Assembly (NCBI GenBank): GCA_016713725.1 | Contig: JADJOO010000039.1 | Location: 1 to 31,597, forward strand | Direction: 5' to 3' | DNA: 31,597 nt | DNA from: Pseudomonadota bacterium | GTDB taxonomy: Bacteria > Pseudomonadota > Gammaproteobacteria > Steroidobacterales > Steroidobacteraceae | Shown here: in pieces, positions 1 through 8,368 of the stretch | Position numbering within the stretch: the first letter of the stretch is position 1 | How the letters are laid out: every line of letters begins with the position of its first letter | Notes under the pieces: generated by a model | The model's input: the letters and a program-made list of their open reading frames with translations, nothing else | What the model was told of the DNA's origin: nothing | Database searches by the model: none | Translations under genes and position numbers: made by a program

Positions 1-146
1 CGGCACGATAAGAGCATTTCGCCACAGTCTTCGCCGAGGCCGGCGTCGATGGCGCGCTGGCCGCGGGCGTCTTTCACAGCGGCGCCATCGGCATCCCGGA
101 CCTGAAAAGCCAGCCTGCACTTTGCACGACGTAGAGATCCGATCCC
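1..146 (+). CDS. hisF: HisF C-terminal fragment (imidazole glycerol phosphate synthase cyclase subunit)
   Basis: Only the last 45 or so codons are in the window. HisF is the cyclase/lyase subunit that, with HisH, makes imidazole glycerol phosphate and AICAR in histidine synthesis. The reading FATVFAEAGVDGALAAGVFH, then GAIGIPDLK and finally a DVEIR tail, matches the end of the (beta/alpha)8 barrel, which in E. coli HisF ends in GVEIR. The frame changes at about 10-13 (extra A in the ATAAGAG stretch) and again at about 117-122, so the tail lies in another frame and the exact stop is uncertain (one frame stops at 132-134). hisIE follows directly, as in the usual his operon. Confidence 0.85.
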
Positions 147-593
147 TTGAACCACCTGAACCTGGCGCGACTCGACTGGGACAAGGGCGGCGGCCTGCTG
201 CCCGCCATCGTCCAGCACGCGGTCGATGGCCGCGTCCTGATGCTCGGCTACATGAACGAGGCAGCGCTGCGGCGCACGCTGTCCGACGGGCGCGTCACCT
301 TCTTCAGCCGCAGTCGCAACCAGCTCTGGACCAAAGGGTGAAACCTGGGTCATTTCCTGCACGTCACGCACGTAAGCGCCGATTGCGATCGCGACTCGAT
401 CCTGGTGCTCGCCCATCCGGACGGCCCGACCTGCCACAACGGCACGCCCACGTGCTTTGCCGACTCGCGCGAGCCGCAGGCGTCGCGCATCGCGTTCCTT
501 TCGACGCTGCAGGCGACGATTGCGCAGCGCATCGCCGACAGCCCGGAAGGCAGCTACACGGCCCGGCTCTTTGCCAGCGGTGCCGAGGCGTGA
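147..593 (+). pseudogene. hisI: HisIE, HisI domain complete but HisE domain cut short
   Basis: HisIE is a bifunctional histidine-pathway enzyme: phosphoribosyl-AMP cyclohydrolase (HisI) plus phosphoribosyl-ATP pyrophosphatase (HisE). The HisI part is recognisable from AIVQHAVDGRVLMLGYMNE, FFSRSRNQLWTKG and the zinc-binding GPTCHNGTPTCF motif, with one frame change at about 340 (WTKG to GETSGHFL). The HisE part starts normally (LQATIAQRIADSPEGSYTAR, LFASG) but stops after about 30 residues, before the conserved KVGEEGVE helix that carries metal-binding acidic residues. About 70 residues are missing. The sequence then runs directly into the 3' region of an opposing MFS gene. The start is a TTG at 147, though an indel near the CCC just before it may hide the true start. 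If the truncation is real, HisE activity must come from elsewhere. Confidence 0.8.
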
Positions 594-600
594 TCGCCGA
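575..600. other. Junction joining two truncated convergent genes
   Basis: Homology to HisE on the + strand ends at about 585, and homology to the MFS transporter on the - strand ends at about the same place. Both genes are cut in the middle of conserved domains and no intergenic DNA lies between them. This is what a deletion that removed both 3' ends would look like, or an assembly misjoin. No transposon end or repeat is visible at the junction. Confidence 0.6.
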
Positions 601-1576
601 TGACCGAGCGCTCGGCTGGTTCGGTCACGGCCAGCGTCACGGCGTAAGCAATGAACAGCAGCCACACTTGCCAGGCTGGTGGCGCGGGCAGTGCCGCCAG
701 CAACAGCAACACCAGGACACGCAGTGTCCAGCCGCCCAACAGCACGGGTATGCGACCGAGACGATCCGACACGATCCCTGCCGGCATCGCGATCGCCATC
801 TTGGCGAGACTTGCGGCGGCCCTGACCGGCACCAGTGCACCGCGAGCCCGGCTCCGAGTGCCCACAACGACAAGGCTTCCGGCACGGCTGCGAGCGGCGA
901 GCCAGCCCGCGGCCAGGATCATCGCGCGTGCCACGCAACGGCGCCAGGAGAACGACGCGTGGCGTGGCGATGCGACGAATGGCTGCCCTCGCGGCAGGCC
1001 GAACGTGAGCAGCAACAGCACCGAGCAGTCCGGGCGACCGATGCGAGGAAAACGTGGCGAGGTCGACCTGCACCGACAGCAGGCCGAACGCGATCAACAG
1101 GCCGATGACGGCACCCGCGTGATCCATCGAGCGGTGAAAGCCGAAAGCACGGCCGCGATCCGCTGCGTGCGTGGCTCCTGCGATCAATGCGTCCCTGGGC
1201 GCGGTGCGGAATCCTTTGCCGACGCGGTCGAGAAACCGCAACAGCAGCACGGAACTCCATGCCGCCGCCAGCCCGATCAGGGGCGCGTCGCGTTCGACAA
1301 GCCATAGCCAGCGACCACCAGCGATTTCGCGTCCACGCCGCGATCCGCGAGCCGGCCCGCGACGAGTTTCAGCACGCTCGAGGTGGCTTTCGGCCAGGCC
1401 TCGACCAGGCCGACGATTGCCGGTCCGGCGCCGAGCGTTGCCGTCAGAAAGATCGGCAGCAGCGGCGTAATCATTTCGCTCGAAGCGTCATTCAGCAGCG
1501 AAACCAGCCCCAGCACGACCACGGTGCGGGGCAGCGCCGCCGATTTCGGAAAGGCGAATAAGCGCCGCAAGAGCAT
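590..1576 (-). pseudogene. MFS transporter, 3'-truncated and frameshifted
   Basis: This is a major facilitator superfamily inner-membrane transporter of unknown substrate. The start MLLRRLFAFPKSAALPRTVV runs into a first membrane helix with LVSLLNDASSEMITPLLPIF, then VGLVEAWPKATSSVLKLVAG and the loop motif GRLADRGVDAKSLVVAGYGL. Next come LLLRFLDRVGKGFRTAPRDA and a RAFGFHRSMDHAGAVIG segment typical of this subgroup. The second half gives GIVSDRLGRIPVLLGG and LLFIAYAVTLAVTEPAERS. At least three frame changes occur (about 1300, 1050 and 920). The last one to two helices are missing because the gene ends at the junction near 590, leaving about 330 of roughly 400 residues. The start lies 4 bp after the mazF stop, so it is probably co-transcribed with mazEF. 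Truncation plus frameshifts suggest no function as sequenced. Confidence 0.75.
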
Positions 1577-1580
1577 CGCT

Positions 1581-1946
1581 TCAGTTAGACAGGGAAACGA
1601 TCTGGTTCAGCGTGATGCATGCTTGATCAAACGCACTCTCTGACACTTGCTGCCACGGGTGAGGCTTGGCGTGCCGCGCGCGCCAGTCGAACGACTCTGG
1701 GCTGGTGCGCGAGAATAAACCTGACGATACCTCGCGGGCCCTCGAACCTGATCGCGAATGGGTTGGTCGCGTTGTATGCAGCCGTGGTCATGGGGAGTCC
1801 GATCACAATGCCGGTCCGCGCGTTGAACTCCCGCGGCGACAGCACCAGCAACGGATGCACGTCGCGCATCTCGCGACCCGCCTGGGGGTTGCAGTCGATC
1901 CAGACCACGTCCCGGCGCTCAGGTGCCCATCCGGGCGGCGCGCCAT
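1581..1946 (-). CDS. mazF: MazF/PemK-family endoribonuclease toxin
   Basis: This is a type II toxin that cleaves mRNA at short motifs and is neutralised by MazE. The core WIDCNPQAGREMRDVHPLLV, LSPREFNARTGIVIGLPMTT is the standard MazF beta-barrel, and the C-terminal part SFDWRARHAKPHPW leads to a helix ending in LNQIVSLSN. Two frame changes separate these blocks: one near 1930, between the ATG and WAPERRD, and one near 1705, just before SFDWRAR. With them repaired the protein is about 121 residues, normal for MazF. The ATG overlaps the mazE stop (TAATG on the minus strand), the usual coupling of antitoxin and toxin. Missing residues near the frame changes could be real loss, but the remaining motifs are undamaged. 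Confidence 0.85.
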
Positions 1947-2200
1947 TAGAGGATCTCGCGGCCAATCGGTATCGTCGGCATGGCTTCCCCACCACGAAGT
2001 TCGACGTCGAACGCAGCGAGCTTCTGCGCAAGCGTGGTCTGCGGCGCGCCTTTCGGTCGCACGTGGATACCGTCGTCGCCGACCGTGAGCTCTACGGGCT
2101 GCCCGGCGCGAATTCTGGCGGAGCGAGCGATGCTCGCCGGGATTCGAACTGCGAGGCTGTTGCCCCACAACTGCACTGTTGATTCGGGTGGCTTAGCCAT
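1946..2200 (-). CDS. mazE: MazE-family antitoxin (AbrB/SpoVT-type DNA binding)
   Basis: This antitoxin of 84 residues binds MazF and, as a swapped-hairpin dimer, autorepresses the operon. The N-terminus MAKPPESTVQLWGNSLAVRI, PASIARSARIRAGQPVELTV is the classical MazE swapped-hairpin DNA-binding domain (WGNSLAVRIP). The C-terminus, with acidic and hydrophobic residues ending in PTIPIGREIL, is the MazF-binding tail. The ATG was chosen because a GGAGG lies 7 nt upstream and the family starts just before this motif; a longer in-frame extension to 2317 has no homology. The gene is intact and overlaps mazF. It begins 43 bp after the end of the dehalogenase-like gene. Confidence 0.9.
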   Translation of the reverse strand: MAKPPESTVQLWGNSLAVRIPASIARSARIRAGQPVELTVGDDGIHVRPKGAPQTTLAQKLAAFDVELRGGEAMPTIPIGREIL

Positions 2201-2243
2201 GCGCTTGCCTCCAATGTAGACACAAGTATCCACGTCACGCGAA

Positions 2244-3009
2244 TCAATGGAACAGCTCTGCGCCAACTCCTTCGCTTCGACGAAAGTGAGTGGAGGCGGC
2301 GCCTCTCCGGCGTGCAACCCACCCGCCGCACACCGGAAAGACCTGTCCGACGAAACAGTCGGCAGCGGTGCTGCACAGATACGCGGCGAACAATGCGTCT
2401 TCCCTCGCCCTCACCAGGCGTCCCAACGGCACTTCGCGCTGCAGGCGGTCCTGAAAGGCCGGCAGGGCCTGTACCTCGGGTGGAAAATACGTCGGGTTCT
2501 CGACGAAGTTCTGCGCAATCGCGTTGACCTGGATGTTGTGCGGCGCCATTTCGACGCCGACGGCCTGGACGTAGGCCAGCTGGGCTCCGCGAGCCGCGCT
2601 GTACGTCGATGCGCGCTTCATGCCGCGCAGCGCCGCAGCACTTCCGATCAACAGGATCTTGCCCGCCCGCCGTTCGATCATCTGCGGCAGCACCGCCCGG
2701 ACCAGCCGCGGCAGCGGGTCGACCAGATGACGAAATACCGCCTGCCATTCGGCCTCGTCCACGTCGCGGGCCCGCGTCGTCGGCGCGGCAAACGCCAGGT
2801 TCGCCACCAGGACGTCCACTCGCCCCGCCCTTGCGACGATTGCGGCAAGGGTGCGGGTCGATCAATGAAGAATCGTCGGCAACGACGTCGGCGCCCGCTT
2901 CGGCCAGCACCGAACACAACATCGGGCCCATGAACTCACTGGCCTGTGTCACCAGCACGCGCCTGCCGCGGAGGCCGACGATTCCCGTGGCCATGTCAGC
3001 ACTGCTCAC
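2244..3009 (-). CDS. Halohydrin dehalogenase-like SDR protein
   Basis: Halohydrin dehalogenases (HheA-HheG) are cofactor-free relatives of short-chain dehydrogenases. They convert vicinal halohydrins to epoxides, releasing halide, and reopen epoxides with small anions. Here the N-terminal glycine motif TGxxxGxG is replaced by T-QASE-F-M-G (about residues 22-29), which fits the family's halide-pocket motif T-x4-F-x-G. The catalytic segment SAAALRGMKRASTYSAARGA gives S-x12-Y-x3-R instead of the SDR S-Y-K triad. Further family-like segments are FVENPTYFPPE, PLGRLV, DCFVGQVFPVCGGWV. Repaired length is about 255 residues; HheC has 254. The start is GTG with AGGAGG 6 nt upstream. One frame change lies near 2850 (after DDSSLIDP) and the last 20 residues are uncertain. 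It starts 15 bp after the MazG-like gene and is probably in the lysAC-asd operon. The substrate is unknown. Confidence 0.75.
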
Positions 3010-3024
3010 GAGCGGCCTCCTGCT

Positions 3025-3393
3025 TCATGCCGGGTCGTCGTGCTTGCGCGAGCTGCCGCGAAACCGGTCGACCGGGTACTTGACCGCGTTCAGGCCGATC
3101 TTGCGCACCGCGGCGGCATTGAGATCGATATCGAGCTTGTCCGCCAGTCGGACCAGGTAAGAGCAGCACGTCGGCCATCTCGAGCGCCACCGCGTCCTTG
3201 ACGTCGGCAGGCAGATTCGCGCTCTGTTGCTCCGAGAGCCACTGGAAGTGCTCGAGCAATTCCCCCCACTTCTCCGGCAAGCGCCATCGCGAGGTTCTTC
3301 GGCGCGTGGAACTGATCCCAGTCACGCTCGCGCGCGAATTCGGCGAGCCGCGCAGCCAGATCGTCGAGCGAGGGCTGGTCGCCGGTCGGTCAT
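3025..3393 (-). CDS. MazG-like nucleotide pyrophosphohydrolase (dCTPase type)
   Basis: All-alpha NTP pyrophosphohydrolases of this small type (RS21-C6/DCTPP1-like) hydrolyse non-canonical or excess dNTPs to dNMP and PPi. The repaired reading is SLDDLAARLAEFARERDWDQ, FHAPKNLAMALAGEVGELLE, HFQWLSEQQSANLPADVKDA, VALEMADVLL, LVRLADKLDIDLNAA, KYPVDRFRGSSRKHDD. It shows the E-x2-E (GEVGELLEHF) and E-x2-D (LEMADVL) magnesium-binding signature. About three frame changes occur (near 3375, 3265 and 3160). Repaired length is about 122 residues, usual for the family. The ATG at 3393 lies 9 bp after the asd stop. It is not the long MazG of the relA locus, and the nearby mazEF pair is unrelated despite the name. 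Confidence 0.8.
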
Positions 3394-3402
3394 GAAAGCC
3401 GC

Positions 3403-4524
3403 TCAGCCCCGCTGCCGCTCGGCGAGGATGCGCAGCATGCGGCGGATCGGCTCGGCGGCGCCCCACAGCAGTTGGTCGCCGACGGTGAAAGCCGTGAGGT
3501 ATTCGCCGCCCATGGTCAACTTGCGCACGCGACCGATCGGAATGTCGAGCGTACCGCCGACCGCAGCCGGAGTCAGGCCGGCAATCGAAGCCTCGCGCGT
3601 GTTCGGAACGAGGCCGGACCCAGTCGTTGCCGCCGGCGATCGCCGTTCGATCTCGGCGAGCGGCAGGTCGCCCTCAACTTGAGGGTCATCGCCTGGCTTG
3701 GCAACGCATTGCGCCGACACGCACGCAGATGCCTTCGACTGGAATCGCAGCGCCGTCCGCGCGGCCCAGGATCTTGTTGGTCTCCGCGCCGCCCTTCCAT
3801 TCCTCGCGACTGACGCCGTTGCCCATGTCCTTGTCGATCCACGGAATCAAGCTGCCCGCCAGCGCCGCGCCGAAGTTCGCCTGCGGCAGTTCCGGCGAAC
3901 GCAACTGGGCCGTAACCACTCGGTCGATCTCCAGGATCGCACTCGCCGGATCCTCGAGCAGCGACGATGCGGCCGCGTGCACGCTTCCCATCTGTTCCAC
4001 GAGTTCACGCATGTTCTGCGCACCCGCACCCGAAGCCGCCTGGTAGGTCATCGACGTGATCCACTCGATGAGATCCGCGCGGAACAGACCGCCGAGGGCC
4101 ATCATCATCAGCGACACGGTGCAGTTGCCGCCGACGTAGTCCCGCACGCCGGCCGCAAGCGCTGTGTCGATGACGTTGCGGATTGACGGGGTCGGATGAT
4201 GACGGCATCGTCCTTCATGCGCAGCGCGGACGCCGCGTCGATCCAATAACCCTTCCAGCCGGCGGCACGCAGCCTCGGATGGACCTCATTCGTGTAATCG
4301 CCGCCCTGGCAGGTCACGACCACGTCGCACTGCGCGAGCGCTTCGAGGTCGCTGGCGTTTCGCAGCAGCCCGGACGGACGGCCGTTGATCACGGGGCCCG
4401 CGCCGCCCGCCTGCGACGTGCTGAAAAAGACCGGGTCCACGTGGTCGAGATCACGCTCGACCGCCATGCGCTGCATGAGCACCGAACCCACCATGCCGCG
4501 CCAGCCAACGATTGCAGTCTTCAC
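3403..4524 (-). CDS. asd: Aspartate-semialdehyde dehydrogenase
   Basis: Asd reduces aspartyl phosphate to aspartate semialdehyde with NADPH, the second step toward lysine, threonine, methionine and diaminopimelate. The N-terminal Rossmann motif is GWRGMVGSVLMQRM (about residues 7-20), followed by VVVTCQGGDYTNEVHP. The catalytic cysteine sits in VGGNCTVSLMMMALGG. The C-terminal blocks LTPAAVGGTLDIPIGRVRKL, TMGGEYLTAFTVGDQLLWGA match E. coli Asd closely. Frame changes lie near 4185 and near 3705. The second deletes a base exactly in the codon for the catalytic histidine (expected RCHSQA, read as RCQARR), most likely a sequencing error. Repaired length is about 373 residues (E. coli 367). The start is GTG, 28 bp after the lysAC stop, so it belongs to the same operon. 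Confidence 0.95.
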
Positions 4525-4552
4525 ACGCTCACTCCGGCCAGGTTCGGCCCGC

Positions 4553-7139
4553 TCAGACGATCACTTCACACGCGGGCTCGCGCAGGTTGTAGTTCGAGCT
4601 CATCGCGTGCCCGTAGGCGCCTGTGTTCGGCAATCAGCAGGACGTCGCCTTCCTGCGTGGCAGGCAGCAGCCGCTCGTGCCCGAGGTAGTCGGCAGACTC
4701 GCAGATCGGACCCACGATGTTGTAGACCTCGGTGCCCGGTTCGCCGAAGCGCGTGAGGTTGATGATGTCGTGATGCGCGCCGTAGAGCGCGGGGCGGATC
4801 AGCGAATTCATGCCGGTCGACACACCGACGTACTGCACCGCGCCCTTGCCCTTCAGTTGCGTCACTTCGACGACCAGCACGCCCCCTTGTGCCACGAGGA
4901 ACCGTCCGGTTCAAGCCAGAGGCCGACCTGCGGCCACCGGCACGGATGTCGTCGATGACTCCTGCAGCGCAGCGAGGTCCACCGGCACCTGCCCCGGCTC
5001 TCTCGGGCACGCCGAGCCCGCCTCCGAGGTCGATGGCCCGTGCGTGCGGAAAGCGCTGGGCGAGGCCGCCGAGCATGTGGCCCACTTCCTTCCAGTTGCG
5101 CACGTCGAACACGCCGCTGCCGGTGTGCGCATGCAACGCCACGACGCGCGCACCCACCAGGTTCACGAGGCGCTCGACCTCGTCCATCTCGGAAGAGCGG
5201 CACGCCGAACTTGGAATGCACGCCTGCGGTGCGCACGTGATCGTGGTGGCCACGACCGAAACCGGTGTCGATGCGGATCAGCACGTCGCGGTCACGGAAC
5301 AGCTCGCCCCATTCACGCAGCGCGTAGAGGTTGTCGATCGTCAGGTTGACGCCCTGCTCGAGCGCCCACTCGTATTCGCTGCGCGGGGCGAAATTCGGCG
5401 TGAACAGGATGCGGGACGGATCGATTCCCGGCGACTTTCATTACGTGTTCGCATTCGCCGCGCGAGACGCATTCGAAGGACAGCCCGAGCCCCGCAAAAA
5501 TCCTGAGCAGCTCAGGGTGCGGGTTCGCCTTCATCGCGTAGAAGATGCGGTCGACGCCGCGGATCGCGAGCAGTTGTCTCGCGGCAAGCTCCGACGAGGC
5601 CCGGTGGTAGACGTAAGCGCTGCCCTGCTCATGGGCAATGCGCTGCAGTTCGTCGCGGTGGTCCTGCCACCACGGCGGCCCGCCTGCCGGAATCACCGGA
5701 CCGAGGCCGTGGATCTGCTCCCACGTCGGGCCCAGCACGTGATCGGACGGTGCGTTCCAGACGATGACGTCGTGCAGGCGCCGCACGAGGCGGTCCCCCT
5801 GCTCTTCGTCCACGACGAACGTGATGTTGAGGTCGTTGGCGGCCTGCGTGACCAGGTAGATGCGTTGTTCCTCGAACAGCTCGAGTGCATCGCCCCGGCG
5901 GTGCAGCGTCGCGCGAATGCTTCGCCCGACGAGGCTCACCGCAGCGCACGGGCCGATGACCTCGACGCGGCAGAGCTTCGCGAGCGCGGTGACCAATGTT
6001 TCCAGCGCGCGGCTATCGAGCGAGTTGGCCGCGGGATCGAGCGAGACGGTCACGCTGGTCTCGGATGTCGACACGAGGTCGATCGAAAGACCATGGTCCT
6101 GAACACGGCAAAGGCATCGGCCAGGAAACCCACCTGGTGCCACATGCCCAGCGTCTCGAGCGAAAGCAGCGTGATGCCTTTCTTGATGCAGACGGCCTTC
6201 ACGCGCGCGCCGCCGTCGCCGCCCGTCGCGGTGACGACCGTGCCTTCGAGCTCGGGCTGCTGCGTGGCGTGCACGGTCAGCGGGATTGCGTACTGCTTGG
6301 CCGGCAGGATGCAGCGCGGGTGCAGGACCTTGGCGCCGCTGCTGGCGATTTCCTGTGCCTCGTCGTAATCGAGCGACTTGAGCAGCCGCGCGGTTCGACA
6401 CCGACTTGGGATTCGACGTGAACATGCCGGGCACGTCGGTCCAGATCTCGAGGCGACGCGCGCCGAGCTTGGCGGCGAAATAGCTGCCCGAGGTGTCGGA
6501 GCCGCCGCGACCGAGCAGCACGGTGTCGCCGTGCGCGTCGCTGGCGATGAAGCCCTGCGTGATCAGCGCGTTGCCGCCTGATGCGAGCCGCTGCTGGAAT
6601 GCGGTGTCGGGTTCGAAGTTGCAGGTCGCCGACAGGTAATTGGCGCGCTCGGTGGCGCCGGGCCGTACTTCGGCATGCAGCAGCGTGCGGGCGTCGAGCC
6701 ACTGCACGTCGATGCCTTCGGCCTGCAGGAACGCGGCACCGATCCGCGTTGCCATCAATTCGCCGTTGGCCATCACGCGCGCGCGCAGGCGGTCACTGAC
6801 CTCGCCGATCAGGTGGATGCCTTCGGCGCTGCGGCGCAGGTCGGTGAAATGGCGGTCGAACTCGGCGTCGATGTGGATACCAAGATCGCGCGCGAGGTCG
6901 AGGTGCCGTCGCTCGATCTGATCCATGACCGGTTCCCACTCGCCGGTCAGCGCCTTTGCCAGCAGTTGCTCGAGCCGGTCCGTGATGCCGGACAGCGCGG
7001 AGTGCACGATGACGGGGTGCAGGCCTTCGACCAGCCGCGCCTTGACGACGCCGGCGACATTCTTCCAGTTACTGACGCTCGAAACGCTGGTGCCGCCAAA
7101 CTTCAGGACGACCCAGTTCGATTCGGTATGGCTGGTCAT
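4553..7139 (-). CDS. lysC: Bifunctional aspartokinase / diaminopimelate decarboxylase (LysC-LysA fusion)
   Basis: One protein of about 862 residues joins the first and last enzymes of lysine synthesis, as in Xanthomonas. The N-terminal kinase has LKFGGTSVSS (about residue 13), GELMATRIGAAFLQAEGI and LGRGGSDTSGSYFAAKLGAR. An ACT region (LVSTSETSVTVSLDP, NDLNITFVVDEEQ) follows, which in this family senses lysine or threonine. From about residue 500 comes the PLP-dependent decarboxylase: FYAMKANPHPELL (PLP lysine), LHAHTGSGVFDVRN, DLGGGLGVPE, the catalytic cysteine in GPICESADYLG, and a C-terminus read as NTGAYGHAMSSNYNLREPAC. At least six indels break it: two between about 6100 and 6400, then near 5430, 5270-5190, 4990-4900 and 4635. 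All conserved blocks survive, so the gene is probably intact in the organism. It is followed by asd. Confidence 0.93.
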
Positions 7140-7175
7140 TGTCAGGAGCCGCGGGTCGGAGCCGAGCCGGAGGGG

Positions 7176-7384
7176 CTACTTGTCTTCGTAGAAATCCTTG
7201 AGTTCTTTCTGCAGGCGTTTCTCTGCAAGCACGTCTTCGAGCTTGCTCCAGGCCGCCTGCCTTTCTTCACGGCAGCCGCCTGCTTGCGCCGGTCCACCCT
7301 GTCGATGAACCGGTCGTAATTCTCTTCCTCAGCTCCAGCTACAAACTCTTCGTCCAAGTCGAAGTGTTCCTCGTCTCGTTCCAT
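7176..7384 (-). CDS. Small acidic/charged protein, PA3496-like
   Basis: This small protein of about 70 residues starts MERDEEHFDLDEEFVAGAEE, ENYDRFIDRVDRRK. After a frame change near 7262 it continues EERQAAWSKLEDVLAEKRLQ, KELKDFYEDK and stops at 7176-7178. The C-terminal pattern of a basic arginine-lysine helix followed by an L-K-E-L-x-D-F-x-x-D tail resembles the PA3496 family of small gammaproteobacterial proteins, sometimes listed as envelope integrity proteins. That label is from memory and the function is not established. There is no signal peptide or membrane segment. It ends 36 bp before lysAC and could be the first gene of that transcript. Confidence 0.6.
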
Positions 7385-7506
7385 TGCGCGGCCCTGAGAG
7401 AAATTCCTGATATATCAACGCGCTGCCCACTTCAGTGTGGGCACAAGGCTGCGAACTATACACGGATCGGTTTGCTTCTCAACCGATTCGTTTTGCGGTG
7501 CAATGA

Positions 7507-8339
7507 CTAGGCGCGGCGCGGCGAGACGAGGATCGGGGCACCCCGACCGAGACCCTAGGCCCTTGGCGGCACTCTTTTCGGCTCTCGCCACCTCCAGCAC
7601 CCCGAACGAATTGATCAGGGCGACGTATTCGCCCGGCCGGACGTCGGAATAGGTTCGCCGGAGCAGGATTTCATGACCGCCGGCCCGGACCACCGGTGTC
7701 GCCACCTGGGCGACGAGCGGGGCGTCCAGGTTGGTCAACAGGTTGCCGAAGTGGTCCACCGTCACGACCACCCCGCTCAGCTGCCCGCCAGCCAGGACGG
7801 GTTCGTCCAGCCAGCCCGGCACGAGCTCCCGCACCACCGGTCCCAGGGCTTCGGGGCGCAGCCGGCCGGCGGCCAGCTCCGCCGCCACGGGTGCAAAGAT
7901 GTCGCGTCCGTGGAAGGTCGCGCTCGGCCGGTCGATTTCGAGTTCGCGCAAGACGCCGTCGTCGAGCCGCCGCAGGATGGGGGTGGAGACCAGGCGCTGG
8001 AGCACGCCGGCCAGAGAGGCCGTTGTCGGGCGCCAGGGAACAGCTGGCCATCGGCTTCGACCACGGCAATGTCGCGCGAGCTGCCGACGCCAGGATCCAC
8101 GACGGCCACGTGCACCGTGCCCGGCGGAAGTACGCGAACGAGCGCCCGAGCCAGAAGCCGGCCTCGGCGGGCCAGTGGACCAGGACCTCGTGCGTCAGGT
8201 CGACGAGCCGGGCCGCGGGAAACCGACGCAGCACCTGCCCCTTCATCACGCCAACAAAAGGGTCCTTGTGGCCGAAATCCGTCGTCAGCGTGATGACGCC
8301 GGACGGCTGGAACGCTGCGGATGGCGCGGCACTGGGCAT
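7507..8339 (-). CDS. SAM hydroxide adenosyltransferase (SAM hydrolase, DUF62 family)
   Basis: This belongs to the superfamily of SAM-dependent chlorinase/fluorinase. Most members instead use water, splitting S-adenosylmethionine into adenosine and methionine. Visible motifs: GVITLTTDFGHKDPFVGVMK near the N-terminus, RLVDLTHEV, VAVVDPGVGSSRDIAVVEA, LAPDNGLL, SATFHGRDIFAPVAAEL and the C-terminal barrel VVVTVDHFGNLLTNLDAPLV. The Asp (VVDPG), Arg (SSRD) and His (FHGRD) that mark the water-using subgroup are all present, which argues against halogenase activity. Three or more frame changes occur (near 8120, 8020 and 7545), with the stop taken as TAG at 7507-7509 after GAPILVSPRRA. Repaired length is about 277 residues. 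It diverges from the phosphatase gene with only 29 bp between the starts. Confidence 0.85.
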
Positions 8340-8368
8340 GAGGTCTTCCGGGCTAAACTGGGAGGCTT

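Noticed and set aside
122..1307. Long + strand open frames over 122-1307 (up to 328 residues)
   Set aside because: Their proteins are low-complexity Arg/Ala/Gln-rich with no homology. They are shadows of hisIE and of the minus-strand MFS gene in GC-rich DNA.
3025..3393. HisE-type phosphoribosyl-ATP pyrophosphatase replacing the truncated HisE
   Set aside because: The fold class is the same, but the motifs (FHAPKNLAMALAGEVGELLE, KYPVDRFRGSS) are those of dCTPase-like MazG proteins, not HisE.
7507..8339. SAM-dependent chlorinase or fluorinase acting with the dehalogenase-like protein
   Set aside because: The Asp-Arg-His residues of the SAM hydroxide adenosyltransferase subgroup are present, and the gene is 4.5 kb away with no sign of a halometabolite pathway between.
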